64,000 bases of DNA, taken from Aneurinibacillus sp. Ricciae_BoGa-3. GTDB lineage: Bacteria; Bacillota; Bacilli; Aneurinibacillales; Aneurinibacillaceae. Below are positions 1 to 8,438 of this stretch, in pieces. Location: contig NZ_CP116887.1 in the NCBI RefSeq assembly GCF_028421645.1, positions 2,358,001-2,422,000 of the forward strand, in the 5' to 3' direction. How positions within the stretch are numbered: the first letter of the stretch is position 1; each line of letters begins with the position of its first letter. The notes below the pieces were generated by a model that worked only from the letters and a program-made list of their open reading frames with translations, made no database searches and had not been told where the DNA came from. Made by a program: the position numbers and the translations under genes.

Positions 1-2632
1 CAGGCACTGTACAAGTGAAGCGCTCCCCTAAACGATCAAGTTTTTCAATGGTATGCCAGGCCGTTTGTTTACCCTCAATTGTTTGCCCTGAATACTGCAT
101 GGTACTTGCCTGAATGCAGGCTGATGAAAGAAGTTCCCCTGTTTTATCCGTTCGGATCCAGCCGCAACGGCCATAAATGTGCCACTCGCCAAACCGTGTG
201 CGAATGGTCATTCTTTGAAATACCGGGCTATAAGCCCAGAAATCCAGATTCCCATCGGCAAGGAGAATACAAAAAGCAATAACCTGACAGCCTCGCGTAA
301 ACAGGCGGTGGACGTCAACTACACCATCTTCATCAGTCTTATCATTAAACGTTTGAATAACAGAAGCAAATTGCTTTTGCGGCCGGCTGCTTCTAATGAT
401 GAGCATGGGGCGCCTTTGGCTTCCTTCAAGGCTTGGATAAATTCCACTAAAAATTCGATCGGATAAATCACAGATATGAAACAGCTTGAGTTTATGCTGC
501 TGGAAAGATTTCCATTCGGCTGCAAACGTGTTAAGAAGCGGCCTATACTCCTGCACATTAAAAATAAAGCCGTAGCCATTATTTATTTCAGGTGTCCAGC
601 CCTGCGCCCGCTCTCCACTTAGTAGCGGAGTGAAGGTTTCGCCGGCTGTCAGGCGCTCACCAAAGCTTTTTCCCGGCTCGTCAAAGTACGGCTTCTTGCC
701 TTTGTAATCAACCCCGGCTAATGTCCAGTATTTATTACCCACTACGTCTGTGTGGTATAGACTTAGCGTACTGTTCTCCTGAAAGGCGTGAAAGGCGTAA
801 TCGCTTGCTTGCGCACCATCAGCATAAAAAAAATCGACCAGATAAGGCGAAGTGTTTGGCAGACAGGCCATACCCAGCATTCGCTGATAAGCGTCGATAC
901 CGTAGAGCTCAACGGCTTCTCCCTCAATGGCACAGACCGAATCAGATTCATACAGGGTAAGCAGGCTGCCCCCGGAGAAGGGTTTGTAAATTTGACCACG
1001 TCTTACTTCCTGATCCTGATTTACCACCAGCGTATTGTGTGCGATTGCGCGCGTGCCCCAGCCATAATGGCCATTGGTTCCGTAGATCGCATAGCCGATA
1101 TCTGCTGAGATTTCTTTGCCGTGCGCATAGTAGGTAAATCCAAGGGCATCATCGTGACTGTGCGTCATATTTGCGCCTGTTCTCATCAGAATCGTTTGAC
1201 TATCGGGGCCACGCAGGATGTTAATGCCAGCCTGCCCTAGAATAACGGCCCGAGACGGTGGAGTATATACTGCAGTTCTATCTGAAGCTGGATGGGGAAA
1301 AAATAAATCCAGTCCTGCGCTGCCAAGTCTATTATCTATAAGGGGATACACTTTGAGCATGCTATCGAGAGCTCTTTGTTTAATAGAAGGGTTTGTTGAG
1401 AAAAGATAAAACTGAAGCGCTGAACGGTAAACGGTCTCAAGCGCCCTAGCATCAGGCTGAGTAGAATCCCCCATATCTCTTCCCCAATCTCCATATGCGG
1501 GAAGGTGCCCCTGACACAGCATCTGCAGCGGATTTTCTACGCAAAATTTGAAGAAACGGGCAGTGTTGAACGGGTGAAATGATTCAAGTTGTTCTTTGGA
1601 TGATGCATTCATAGCAAATAAAGCAATATCCGTAAGCATGGTGATGACAGAAATGGAGTAACCGTACGAGCCCTCGAAATACATGCCATCCCTGCCTATT
1701 GCATTATACAAGTAAGCTTCAGCCCCGTTGATGCCCCATTTTTTATAAGTATCAGATTTAAGTACATGACCTACAGCTAACATGGCGCGCACACCATCTG
1801 CTTCATGGTTATGCAGGCCAGTCAGCCTGCCACCATCGAGGTTATACTCCGGTCCACCAGGCTCTGTCAGCAAATAATCATGGAGCATGTTTTCAATATT
1901 GGTGCGCATCGTTTCCGTTCCTCCCAGTTGAAGCAGGGCAGGCGATACACCGTCAAGCTCTTCAAGATCATACAACCAGTCGTAATCGTGTGCCAGAAAT
2001 ACTTTCACTCTATACACAACACTTGTTAGCAGATGCAGGCGGCCCATCTCCTGTTTACTGCCAAACGGGGTAAAATCCCTTGGGCCAATCGTACCCGGAT
2101 AGATCGCGGCAAAAGCGTCCAATATAACGAGCGCCTTTTGGGCGTAGACAAGTTCGCCAGTGATCATATAGAGATACACCAACCGCGTAACCATGCCTTC
2201 GTGATCCCGTACTCCGCCGAGCAGCTGGCCAGCTGTGTAAAAGTTCCACATTCCGATTAAATAGTATGGTTTGCCATCAAGCATGTGCCCATCCCCGCTG
2301 TCAGGGAAACGATCATTGGGAAAGGTCATCTGGCAGTTCAAACAGGTAAATTGTTGATGAGGATAACTTGCAAACATCTTCGCCTGTTTGTCAGGTGCAA
2401 TAGGAAAGGTTTGCTTGCAATTCGGACAGCCGTTTATGCCATAGGCGAAAACTTGATCCTTCATGCGCAGGATACAAGCGTACAGCTTCTCGTCATCGAA
2501 AGTACTGATAAATGCATCGCACTCAGCCTTTATTCTGGAATAGGCGCCTTTGGCCCAGGTGAGACTTTTAATGTTTTTCCTCGCGATATCTGCATGTTTC
2601 AAACTGAAATAAAAGCCTGTTTTAGGTGCCAA
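1..2632 (-). CDS. Heparinase II/III-type polysaccharide lyase, C-terminus cut by window edge
   Basis: The reverse strand is open without a stop from 2632 to base 1, giving at least 877 codons. The start is TTG at 2632, placed by a strong GAGGAGGGG seven bases upstream; an ATG just upstream gives only five codons. Residues 69-72 and 97-100 form CPNC and CLNC, a zinc-knuckle pair common at the N-terminus of large heparinase/alginate-lyase toroid proteins. A helix-rich toroid follows. At residues 491-495 HSHDD is followed by an ADIGYAIYG stretch and HNTLVVN, the usual signature of the heparinase II/III beta-sheet domain. Such enzymes cleave uronate-containing polysaccharides by beta-elimination. 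No signal peptide is visible, so the protein may act on imported oligosaccharides. The unsaturated uronates released would feed a KDG pathway, which is encoded at 11.5-17.7 kb. Substrate is unknown. Confidence 0.82.
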   Translation of the reverse strand, partial: MAPKTGFYFSLKHADIARKNIKSLTWAKGAYSRIKAECDAFISTFDDEKLYACILRMKDQVFAYGINGCPNCKQTFPIAPDKQAKMFASYPHQQFTCLNCQMTFPNDRFPDSGDGHMLDGKPYYLIGMWNFYTAGQLLGGVRDHEGMVTRLVYLYMITGELVYAQKALVILDAFAAIYPGTIGPRDFTPFGSKQEMGRLHLLTSVVYRVKVFLAHDYDWLYDLEELDGVSPALLQLGGTETMRTNIENMLHDYLLTEPGGPEYNLDGGRLTGLHNHEADGVRAMLAVGHVLKSDTYKKWGINGAEAYLYNAIGRDGMYFEGSYGYSISVITMLTDIALFAMNASSKEQLESFHPFNTARFFKFCVENPLQMLCQGHLPAYGDWGRDMGDSTQPDARALETVYRSALQFYLFSTNPSIKQRALDSMLKVYPLIDNRLGSAGLDLFFPHPASDRTAVYTPPSRAVILGQAGINILRGPDSQTILMRTGANMTHSHDDALGFTYYAHGKEISADIGYAIYGTNGHYGWGTRAIAHNTLVVNQDQEVRRGQIYKPFSGGSLLTLYESDSVCAIEGEAVELYGIDAYQRMLGMACLPNTSPYLVDFFYADGAQASDYAFHAFQENSTLSLYHTDVVGNKYWTLAGVDYKGKKPYFDEPGKSFGERLTAGETFTPLLSGERAQGWTPEINNGYGFIFNVQEYRPLLNTFAAEWKSFQQHKLKLFHICDLSDRIFSGIYPSLEGSQRRPMLIIRSSRPQKQFASVIQTFNDKTDEDGVVDVHRLFTRGCQVIAFCILLADGNLDFWAYSPVFQRMTIRTRFGEWHIYGRCGWIRTDKTGELLSSACIQASTMQYSGQTIEGKQTAWHTIEKLDRLGERFTCTVP

Positions 2633-2722
2633 CTTCCATCCCCTCCTCTCGTAACAATGCCCGCCAATCAATGGATTTCTACTATAACTATACGCTATCG
2701 AGTGCCAAACCATTAAAAAGTT

Positions 2723-2751
2723 TTACCGATTATTTATGACTTCATCGGTAA
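2723..2751. repeat. Inverted repeat upstream of the lyase gene, possible operator
   Basis: TTACCGAT and ATCGGTAA are separated by 13 bases, about 90 bp upstream of the lyase start. The ACCGAT half-site also forms the outer arms of the large palindrome before the kdgR-type gene at 11445-11480, though with different spacing. A shared regulator is possible but only inferred. Confidence 0.4.
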
Positions 2752-2823
2752 TCATTGATTCAAATTCAAAAGGAAAGTCGCTAGAGAAGGTGAACCGACA
2801 CGGAAATGAAATCAGTACCGTCT

Positions 2824-2875
2824 AAAACAAAAAGCCGATGTTCCGTGTGTTCCGGAATCATCGGCTTTCGTTTTA
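2824..2875. terminator. Bidirectional terminator between the ABC-F and lyase genes
   Basis: AAAGCCGAT pairs with ATCGGCTTT, extended inward by TTCCG/CGGAA around a short loop. Both sides carry T-rich tracts. It lies just behind the stop of the minus-strand ABC-F gene. Confidence 0.8.
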
Positions 2876-2894
2876 TTCAGCTTTTTATTTTGAT

Positions 2895-4511
2895 TTATAC
2901 ATAAAGTGTTTCGCGCAGTTTTTGAACTTCTTTGTTGTCCAGGTATTCATCGTATTCCATTTTACGATCGATTATACCGTTCGGTGTAAGTTCAATGACC
3001 CGGTTTGCGATGGTTTGCATAAACTGGTGGTCGTGTGAGACGAATAACAGGCTGCCATCAAAATCGATTAATCCGTTATTCAGGGCTGTAATCGATTCGA
3101 GGTCAAGATGGTTCGTTGGCTCATCCAGCAGGAGGACATTGGCACCTGAGAGCATCATACGGGAGAGCATGCAGCGGACTTTTTCGCCGCCGGACAGCAC
3201 ATTCCCTTTCTTCAGTGCTTCCTCACCGGAAAACAGCATACGCCCAAGGAAGCCACGTACATACGTCTCATCCTGGTCGCGGGAGAACTGGCGCAGCCAA
3301 TCCACAAGGCTTAACTCGATGCCATCAAAATAGGCCGTGTTGTCCTTCGGGAAATAGCTTTGTGTAGTGGTTACACCCCATGTAAATTCACCGGCGTCTG
3401 CTTCCAGTTCACCCATTAATATTTGCATAAGTGTCGTTTTCGCCAATTCGTTAGGTCCAGCGAGGGCGATTTTATCTCCCTTATTCACGATGAAGCTTAC
3501 ATTGTCCAGTACTTTTTCGCCGTCAATTGTTTTGCTGATATTCTGTACCGTGAGGATGTCCTTACCCGCTTCACGGTCAGGTTTAAAGTTAATATAGGGA
3601 TATTTACGGGAGGAAGGCTTGATATCATCCAGCGTAATTTTATCGAGCTGCTTTTTCCGGGAAGTGGCCTGTTTAGCTTTGGAAGCATTCGAACTGAAAC
3701 GGGCAATAAATGTTTCAAGTTCTTTAATTTTCTCTTCCTTTTTCTTATTCTGGTCTTTCATTAATTTCAGGGCCAGCTGGCTTGACTCATACCAAAAATC
3801 GTAGTTTCCAACATACAATTCAATTTTTCCAAAATCAAGGTCAGCGATATGGGTACATACTTTATTTAAGAAATGTCTGTCATGGGAGACAACAATAACG
3901 GTATTTTCATAGTTAAGCAGGAAGTTCTCCAACCATTTAATGGATTCGAGGTCCAGGTGGTTCGTCGGCTCATCGAGCAGCAGGATATCAGGGTTGCCAA
4001 ACAGCGCCTGCGCCAGGAGTACGCGAACTTTTTCGCTTCCGTCCAGTTCTTTCATAAATTTATCGTGAAGGTCCGTGGTAATGCCCAGACCGATTAACAG
4101 TTCAGCCGCATCGGCTTCAGCCTGCCAGCCGTTCATCTCGGCAAATTCCCCTTCAAGTTCCGCCGCTTTAATCCCATCTTCTTCTGAGAAGTCAGGCTTG
4201 GCGTAGAGGGAATCTTTCTCTACCATAATTTCATACAGGCGCTGATGGCCCATAATCACCGTTTGGACGACATTGCATTCATCGAACTCAAAGTGATTCT
4301 GTTTCAGCACAGCGAGACGTTCACCAGGAGTAATGTTAACCTGGCCGCTGTTCGGCTCAATTTCACCGGAAAGAATTTTGAGAAACGTAGATTTGCCGGC
4401 TCCGTTTGCCCCAATTAATCCGTAACAATTGCCTGGGGTGAATTTTATATTTACATCGGTAAAGAGCGCGCGCCCACCATACCGAAGGGTAACACTAGTC
4501 GTACTTATCAT
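2895..4511 (-). CDS. ykpA: ABC-F family ATPase, YkpA/YbiT type
   Basis: A 538-residue soluble protein with two ABC domains and no membrane segments, matching Bacillus YkpA in length and in long stretches from memory. Domain 1 has Walker A GANGAGKST at 34-42, an unusual signature LDGSEKV near 156 and Walker B LLLDEPTNHLD. A lysine-rich linker follows (about 255-300). In domain 2 the Walker A is degenerate (GPNELAKTT) while the signature LSGGEKVRC and Walker B are intact. YkpA itself has a similarly altered second P-loop, so this is a family feature and not damage. ABC-F proteins bind the ribosomal E site and modulate translation; some give antibiotic resistance, but nothing here indicates that. 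It is monocistronic, with terminator at 2824-2875. Confidence 0.9.
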   Translation of the reverse strand: MISTTSVTLRYGGRALFTDVNIKFTPGNCYGLIGANGAGKSTFLKILSGEIEPNSGQVNITPGERLAVLKQNHFEFDECNVVQTVIMGHQRLYEIMVEKDSLYAKPDFSEEDGIKAAELEGEFAEMNGWQAEADAAELLIGLGITTDLHDKFMKELDGSEKVRVLLAQALFGNPDILLLDEPTNHLDLESIKWLENFLLNYENTVIVVSHDRHFLNKVCTHIADLDFGKIELYVGNYDFWYESSQLALKLMKDQNKKKEEKIKELETFIARFSSNASKAKQATSRKKQLDKITLDDIKPSSRKYPYINFKPDREAGKDILTVQNISKTIDGEKVLDNVSFIVNKGDKIALAGPNELAKTTLMQILMGELEADAGEFTWGVTTTQSYFPKDNTAYFDGIELSLVDWLRQFSRDQDETYVRGFLGRMLFSGEEALKKGNVLSGGEKVRCMLSRMMLSGANVLLLDEPTNHLDLESITALNNGLIDFDGSLLFVSHDHQFMQTIANRVIELTPNGIIDRKMEYDEYLDNKEVQKLRETLYV

Positions 4512-4758
4512 GTATGCATACCGTCCTTTTTTTAATCACATATTCAACCTGTTCAAAGATGAATTATATCATACATCTGCTATCAATTCGCGCATTTCCA
4601 TTCGAGAGGTTCAAAATGTAGGAATAGTTCAAAGTTCATTTTGCCCTGTCAGGTTGCGATAGCTTATTGGAAATTTAACTCGTCATTCACGCAGGAATTA
4701 ACAGAACAAATAGAGAATTCATTATTCAGTACATAAATGATGCACCAGGAGGGATTTT

Positions 4759-5535
4759 ATGGATAAAAAAGTATTAGTAGATATTTCGGGATCGGTAGCG
4801 ACCATTACACTTAATAATGCAAAACGCTCCAATTCGATGGATGAGCAACTGTGCAGCGAATTAGCAGAAGCCGTTTACCGGGTCAAGCAGGATAGTGAAA
4901 TTAAAGCGGTTGTACTTACAGGGGCAGGAAAAAATTTCTGTGCCGGTGGCGATTTACAAAGTCTTAGTTCCCTATCAGATCAGAACGAAATCAAAATGCT
5001 TCATCAAATTCATTTGTTTATCCTGGATATGCTGGAGATGGAGAAGCCTATTATTGCAGCTGTTAATGGCGCAGCAGCAGGCCTGGGCTTTAACCTGGCT
5101 CTGGCGGCTGATATTTTAATTGCCGGTGAGCAATCTCATTTCAGCCAGGGATTTGTTAAAATTGGCCTGGCGCCAGATGGGGGAGGTGCATTCCTTCTGC
5201 CCCGGTTAATCGGTGTACATCGTGCTAAAATGCTATTCTTTACGGGAGACGCGATTGATGCGGCAACGGCAAAAGAGTGGGGGATTGTAGCTGATGTAGT
5301 GCCGGATCAGGAAGTCGTCAGTGCGGCTCAAGCTCTTGCCGAACGACTTGCCCAGGGTGCGACCCGTTCAATCGGTCTTACCAAAAAGCTCATGAATAAG
5401 GGGCTTGAAGGGGACTTTCGCGCGCTGCTGGCTTATGAAGCACAGGTGCAAGGTGAGTTGATTGGAACAGATGATTTTAAAGAAGGGGCAAGGGCATTTT
5501 TAGAGAAAAGAAAGCCGGTCTTTTCAGGCAAATAA
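4759..5535 (+). CDS. Enoyl-CoA hydratase/isomerase family protein, PaaG-like
   Basis: At 258 residues this is the usual crotonase length. The oxyanion-hole segments are CAGGDL at 61-66 and GAAAGLG at 104-110. The catalytic region reads GLAPDGGGAFLLPRL (136-150), with aspartate where hydratases have glutamate. That pattern is typical of the PaaG/isomerase branch and less of classical hydratases. It probably isomerises or hydrates an unsaturated acyl-CoA in beta-oxidation or aromatic-acid degradation. The start follows AGGAGGG with good spacing. It is a single-gene unit closed by a terminator at 5556-5587; other acyl-CoA genes lie at 25-35 kb, not adjacent. The exact substrate cannot be read from sequence. 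Confidence 0.88.
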   Translation: MDKKVLVDISGSVATITLNNAKRSNSMDEQLCSELAEAVYRVKQDSEIKAVVLTGAGKNFCAGGDLQSLSSLSDQNEIKMLHQIHLFILDMLEMEKPIIAAVNGAAAGLGFNLALAADILIAGEQSHFSQGFVKIGLAPDGGGAFLLPRLIGVHRAKMLFFTGDAIDAATAKEWGIVADVVPDQEVVSAAQALAERLAQGATRSIGLTKKLMNKGLEGDFRALLAYEAQVQGELIGTDDFKEGARAFLEKRKPVFSGK

Positions 5536-5555
5536 TAAATATAGTTAATGAAACG

Positions 5556-5587
5556 AAAAACCAGAGGACTATTCTCTGGTTTTTTCT
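5556..5587. terminator. Bidirectional intrinsic terminator
   Basis: AAAAACCAGAG and CTCTGGTTTTT form an 11-bp stem followed by T residues on both strands. It ends the enoyl-CoA hydratase gene and overlaps the 3' end of a small minus-strand gene. Confidence 0.88.
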
Positions 5588-5715
5588 TGATTATTCTCTT
5601 CGGTTTTCCCCTTGTATAGAATAGCATCAGCTTTTCTGTAGTCAGGAGGGTAGAGAACTTCTTGCGCGCTGTTTAGTTCATCAAGATGATTGGTGGGCAA
5701 ATGCTTATCTGACAT
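5569..5715 (-). CDS. Small hypothetical protein, 48 residues
   Basis: ATG at 5715 follows AGGAAGGA about 12 bases upstream. The 48-residue product is hydrophilic, begins MSDKHLPTNHLDEL, contains YPPDYRKADAILY and ends with a charged Lys/Glu/Asn tail. It has no membrane segment or cysteine motif. The stop codon falls inside the loop of the terminator at 5556-5587, which would terminate its message immediately. I do not recognise the family. Reading frame, start signal and terminator placement support a real gene. Confidence 0.5.
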   Translation of the reverse strand: MSDKHLPTNHLDELNSAQEVLYPPDYRKADAILYKGKTEENNQEKTRE

Positions 5716-5928
5716 TTTCACTCACATTCCTTCCTGCTGAATTGCTTTCACCGTGTAGTATTGGTTAATTCACGCAAGCATACTCATGGATTACAGGTTC
5801 CAGGATTTGTATCCCAAACAGAGTTCTGTGGGCAGAAGTATATATTTTTTCTCGATCACAAAAATTTCTCTTCTAATTGAACAAATGCGGCTTTATAATC
5901 GTCTTTATTACGAGAGGTGAACATTAAA

Positions 5929-6462
5929 GTGGCTAATAAGAGAAAAAACAATTTTTTTACGAGAATGATTCGTGTATTCAAATTGAATTTTATTAAACTT
6001 CTTCGCTCACCGGGCGGAGCAAAAAAGGTATCACTTGGGTTTGCCATCGGATTTGGATTAGAAATGCTTGTCATATCAACAGCTTCTTTGATTTATATTT
6101 TGTTTATCCCTATTGTGACATTATCGAGGGGTTCTCTGCCCGCTGCCATTATCGGCAATGTCGTAGGAAAATTAACGTTTCTTCCGGTGCTTCTTCTTCC
6201 GTTTGCGAGAAAGATTGGACACTGGATCTACCCAATGACGGATAAAAGCGGGGGGGAAGCACACTTTAATTTGAAGCAACTGTTACATTTTGATTTCCAT
6301 GGTTTAATTGGTGTTTTACATGGGGGAATCCACATATTGATTGGTATGTCGATCTTCGGTTTGATTTTAGGCTTGATTTCATACTTTATCGTGCATTACT
6401 TTTACGAGAAGCAAAAAATGTACCGGCTTAAAAAAAGACAAAAACTTTATTCCTGCATATAA
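5929..6462 (+). CDS. DUF2062 family membrane protein
   Basis: The start chosen is GTG at 5929 because GAGAGGTG lies nine bases upstream; the longer GTG at 5917 would overlap that ribosome-binding site. The 177-residue product has a basic N-terminus, then a segment typical of DUF2062: LLRSPGGAKKVSLGFAIGFG followed by hydrophobic helices with the conserved GNVVGKLTFLP stretch. Three or four transmembrane helices are expected, with a basic cytoplasmic C-terminus. DUF2062 proteins occur alone or fused to glycosyltransferases and their function is not established. It is monocistronic, with an imperfect terminator behind it. Confidence 0.78.
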   Translation: MANKRKNNFFTRMIRVFKLNFIKLLRSPGGAKKVSLGFAIGFGLEMLVISTASLIYILFIPIVTLSRGSLPAAIIGNVVGKLTFLPVLLLPFARKIGHWIYPMTDKSGGEAHFNLKQLLHFDFHGLIGVLHGGIHILIGMSIFGLILGLISYFIVHYFYEKQKMYRLKKRQKLYSCI

Positions 6463-6471
6463 ATATCAAAA

Positions 6472-6508
6472 CAAGGGAGCCTCCTGGCAGGAAGTTCCCT
6501 TTTCTTTT
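6472..6508 (+). terminator. Probable terminator after the DUF2062 gene
   Basis: AAGGGA pairs with TCCCTT and an inner CCT/AGG pairs around GGC, followed by TTTCTTTT. The stem is imperfect. Confidence 0.6.
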
Positions 6509-6560
6509 CATTTGTATTTCTGTATAATAGCTTTACATTTGCAAAGAGGGGGATTTAATT

Positions 6561-6728
6561 TTGAAATCTGCATCTACTTGGACAACTGAGCAAATTTCTT
6601 TTATTAAGGAAAACTTTGACACCATGAGGACAGATGAACTTTCAGAGAAATTAAATATACCTCTGCCTGATATTATGAGAAAAGCAAATGACCTGGGCCT
6701 TATTGAATTTTTATATGAAGAATGCTAA
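6561..6728 (+). CDS. Small hypothetical protein with a possible Myb/GcrA-like helix-turn-helix
   Basis: A TTG start at 6561 follows AGAGGGGGA with seven-base spacing and gives 55 residues. The sequence TTEQISFIKENFDTMRTDEL, then SEKLNIPLPDIMRKAND, resembles the short helix-turn-helix module of GcrA/SANT-like proteins, with the tryptophan of STWTTEQ at the usual place. This could be a DNA-binding accessory protein, but the assignment is weak. A strong terminator follows 11 bases after the stop, and the group II intron begins immediately after that terminator. Confidence 0.6.
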   Translation: MKSASTWTTEQISFIKENFDTMRTDELSEKLNIPLPDIMRKANDLGLIEFLYEEC

Positions 6729-6738
6729 TGAAACTCAG

Positions 6739-6768
6739 GCTCCACTGCTAGCCAGTGGAGCTTTTTTT
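6739..6768 (+). terminator. Intrinsic terminator used as the group II intron landing site
   Basis: GCTCCACTG and CAGTGGAGC form a nine-base stem with a short CTAGC loop, followed by seven T. The intron 5' end GTGCG starts two bases after the T run. Insertion behind terminator stem-loops is characteristic of group IIC introns. Confidence 0.9.
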
Positions 6769-6966
6769 AGTGCGCCCGGCATGGGCATTATCTATAGGGT
6801 TCAAGTCCCGAATGGTGAAGGCAGTAGTAACCATAGCTTAAGGCAAGGGTGTCGACCGTGAGGTCGAATCTGAAGGAAGAAGTGGTGAATCCACGGGGAA
6901 CTTCAGAAGGGCGGAGTGTGCGTTCGGCACAAATTGGGCCTTTCATTCACGCAAGGAGTATACGTT

Positions 6967-7383
6967 ATGATTGAACAATTGCTGTCACGGAACAATCTCT
7001 TACTTGCCCTAAAGCAAGTGGAACGGAATAAAGGAAGTCATGGCGTGGACGGTATGTCAGTTAAACTCCTACGAGCACATATTAAGGAACACTGGCATGA
7101 CATTCGCCGTTCCATCGAGATGGGCTCCTATAAACCGAGCCCAGTCCGTCGGGTCGAAATCCCGAAACCGAACGGCGGCGTGAGGCAGTTAGGCATCCCT
7201 ACCGTGACCGACCGTTTCATTCAACAGGCACTTGCGCAAGTATTGACGCCTCTCTTTGACCCTGGCTTTTCTGACCATAGTTATGGATTCCGCCCTGCAA
7301 GGCGTGGACATGATGCCGTAAGGAAAGCGAAGCGCTACATGCAGCAGGGATATAGGTGGGTGGTCGACATGGATCTGGAGAAA
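6967..7383 (+). pseudogene. Group II intron reverse transcriptase, N-terminal part (split gene)
   Basis: ATG at 6967 follows AAGGAG with suitable spacing. The 139 codons up to 7383 cover RT motifs 0-2: NKGSHGVDGMSV, then RRVEIPKPNGGVRQLGIPTV, DRFIQQA and YGFRPARRGHDAV, ending in VVDMDLEK. The frame then enters the inserted recombinase element and stops at 7420. Joining base 7383 to 10437 restores DMDLEKFFDKVNHD, the expected RT motif, in frame. The lesion is therefore a clean insertion, not decay. Confidence 0.92.
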
Positions 7384-7394
7384 TTTAGCGATAT
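7378..7394 (+). repeat. Left end of the recombinase element: direct repeat plus inverted repeat
   Basis: GAGAAA at 7378-7383 is repeated at 10431-10436. The adjoining TTTAGCGATAT at 7384-7394 is inverted at 10420-10430. Six bases match the overlap length usual for tyrosine-recombinase strand exchange. Confidence 0.85.
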
Positions 7395-7476
7395 TAATTT
7401 AGAGTGGCCCTCGCCTATTTAAGTTAATTAACGTTTATTATCTATGTTTTTCTAATTAAATCGCAGTATTTCAGAA

Positions 7477-8438
7477 TTACGTACCCGTTCGGGCACCGTA
7501 AGGTGCTTGAAAACAAGTTACTGGTTTACCGCATAAGCCTATGACAGTACGCATTTTACGCATCGGATGGCGTTGAGAAAGTTGTTTTAAGTCTGTAATG
7601 GTGATGTGTAGATAAATTTGAGTCGTATTTAGGCTCTTATGGCCTAATAATTTTTGAATGGCCACTAAATGAGCGCCTTCTTGCAAAGGTGAGTAGCACA
7701 TGTATGTCGCAATTTATGGGGAGTGACTTTCTTATCGATACCAGCTCGTGCCGCATATTTCTTAACCATAAACTGAATAGCTCGAGAAGTTAGCGCACCT
7801 CCCTTTTTGCTGACAAAGAGCTCAGAAATAGTGCTAGTTCTAGAAGTGAGGTAATCCTTAATGACGTCTTCAACGATTGAATCCAGTGGTACATATCGCT
7901 CCCGTCCCCCCTTTCCTTGAATCAGAATTCGTTTCTCTTCCCAATGGACATTACGTAGCTGGAGGGAGCAGATTTCACTTACTCGTAGTCCAACTGAGTA
8001 GATCAAAGTAAGGATTGCCCGGTCACGGCGGCCTAAAATAGTTGTGGTGTCTGGTTGGGTGAGTATCTGTTGAATTTCTTTGTTTTCTAAGACCACTGGA
8101 AGTCGTTCCGGTGTATCGAGAAGTTTCGGCCATTTTTTTCGTTCATCTTGTTTAGGAGTTATTATCTCCATAAGAATGAGATAGTCGATAAATGCTGAAA
8201 GGGTGGCCAATTTACGTTGCACAGCAGAAGAACCATTCTTACGGTCAACACGAAGGTAGCGGATATAATCCACAACCATTTTAGCTTTGGAGGGATTGTC
8301 CATTTGTGGGTAGTCATTTCTACAAAATGTTTGCCAAACTTTCATATCGATGGCGTAGGCATCGGCGGTTTTAGGACGACAACCTCGAACAAATTGGGTA
8401 TAGTCGAGAAATTCTCTAAGAATGGCTTCATTATTCAT
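7477..8438 (-). pseudogene. Third tyrosine recombinase (RitC-like), frameshifted near the catalytic C-terminus
   Basis: ATG at 8438 overlaps the end of the upstream gene (ATGAATAA) and follows CAGGAGAG, which suggests translational coupling. The SAM-like N-terminal domain and catalytic ARG region (GLRVSEICSL) are intact, as is HKLRHTCATHL. There the frame ends after a few residues (stop at 7665). The missing C-terminus, LQEGAHLVAIQKLLGHKSL followed by NTTQIYLH with the nucleophilic tyrosine, continues in another frame to 7477. One extra T in the CCTTTGC run near 7690 would repair it. Without the tyrosine the product should be inactive, unless ribosomal frameshifting occurs or the base is a sequencing error. 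Confidence 0.8.

Noticed and set aside
319..579. Minus-strand 86-residue frame
   Set aside because: A shifted frame of the same strand inside the open lyase gene; the lyase reading has recognisable domains.
2285..2716. Plus-strand frame of 143 residues
   Set aside because: It is antisense to the lyase, whose minus-strand frame is open over the same region and has clear family motifs.
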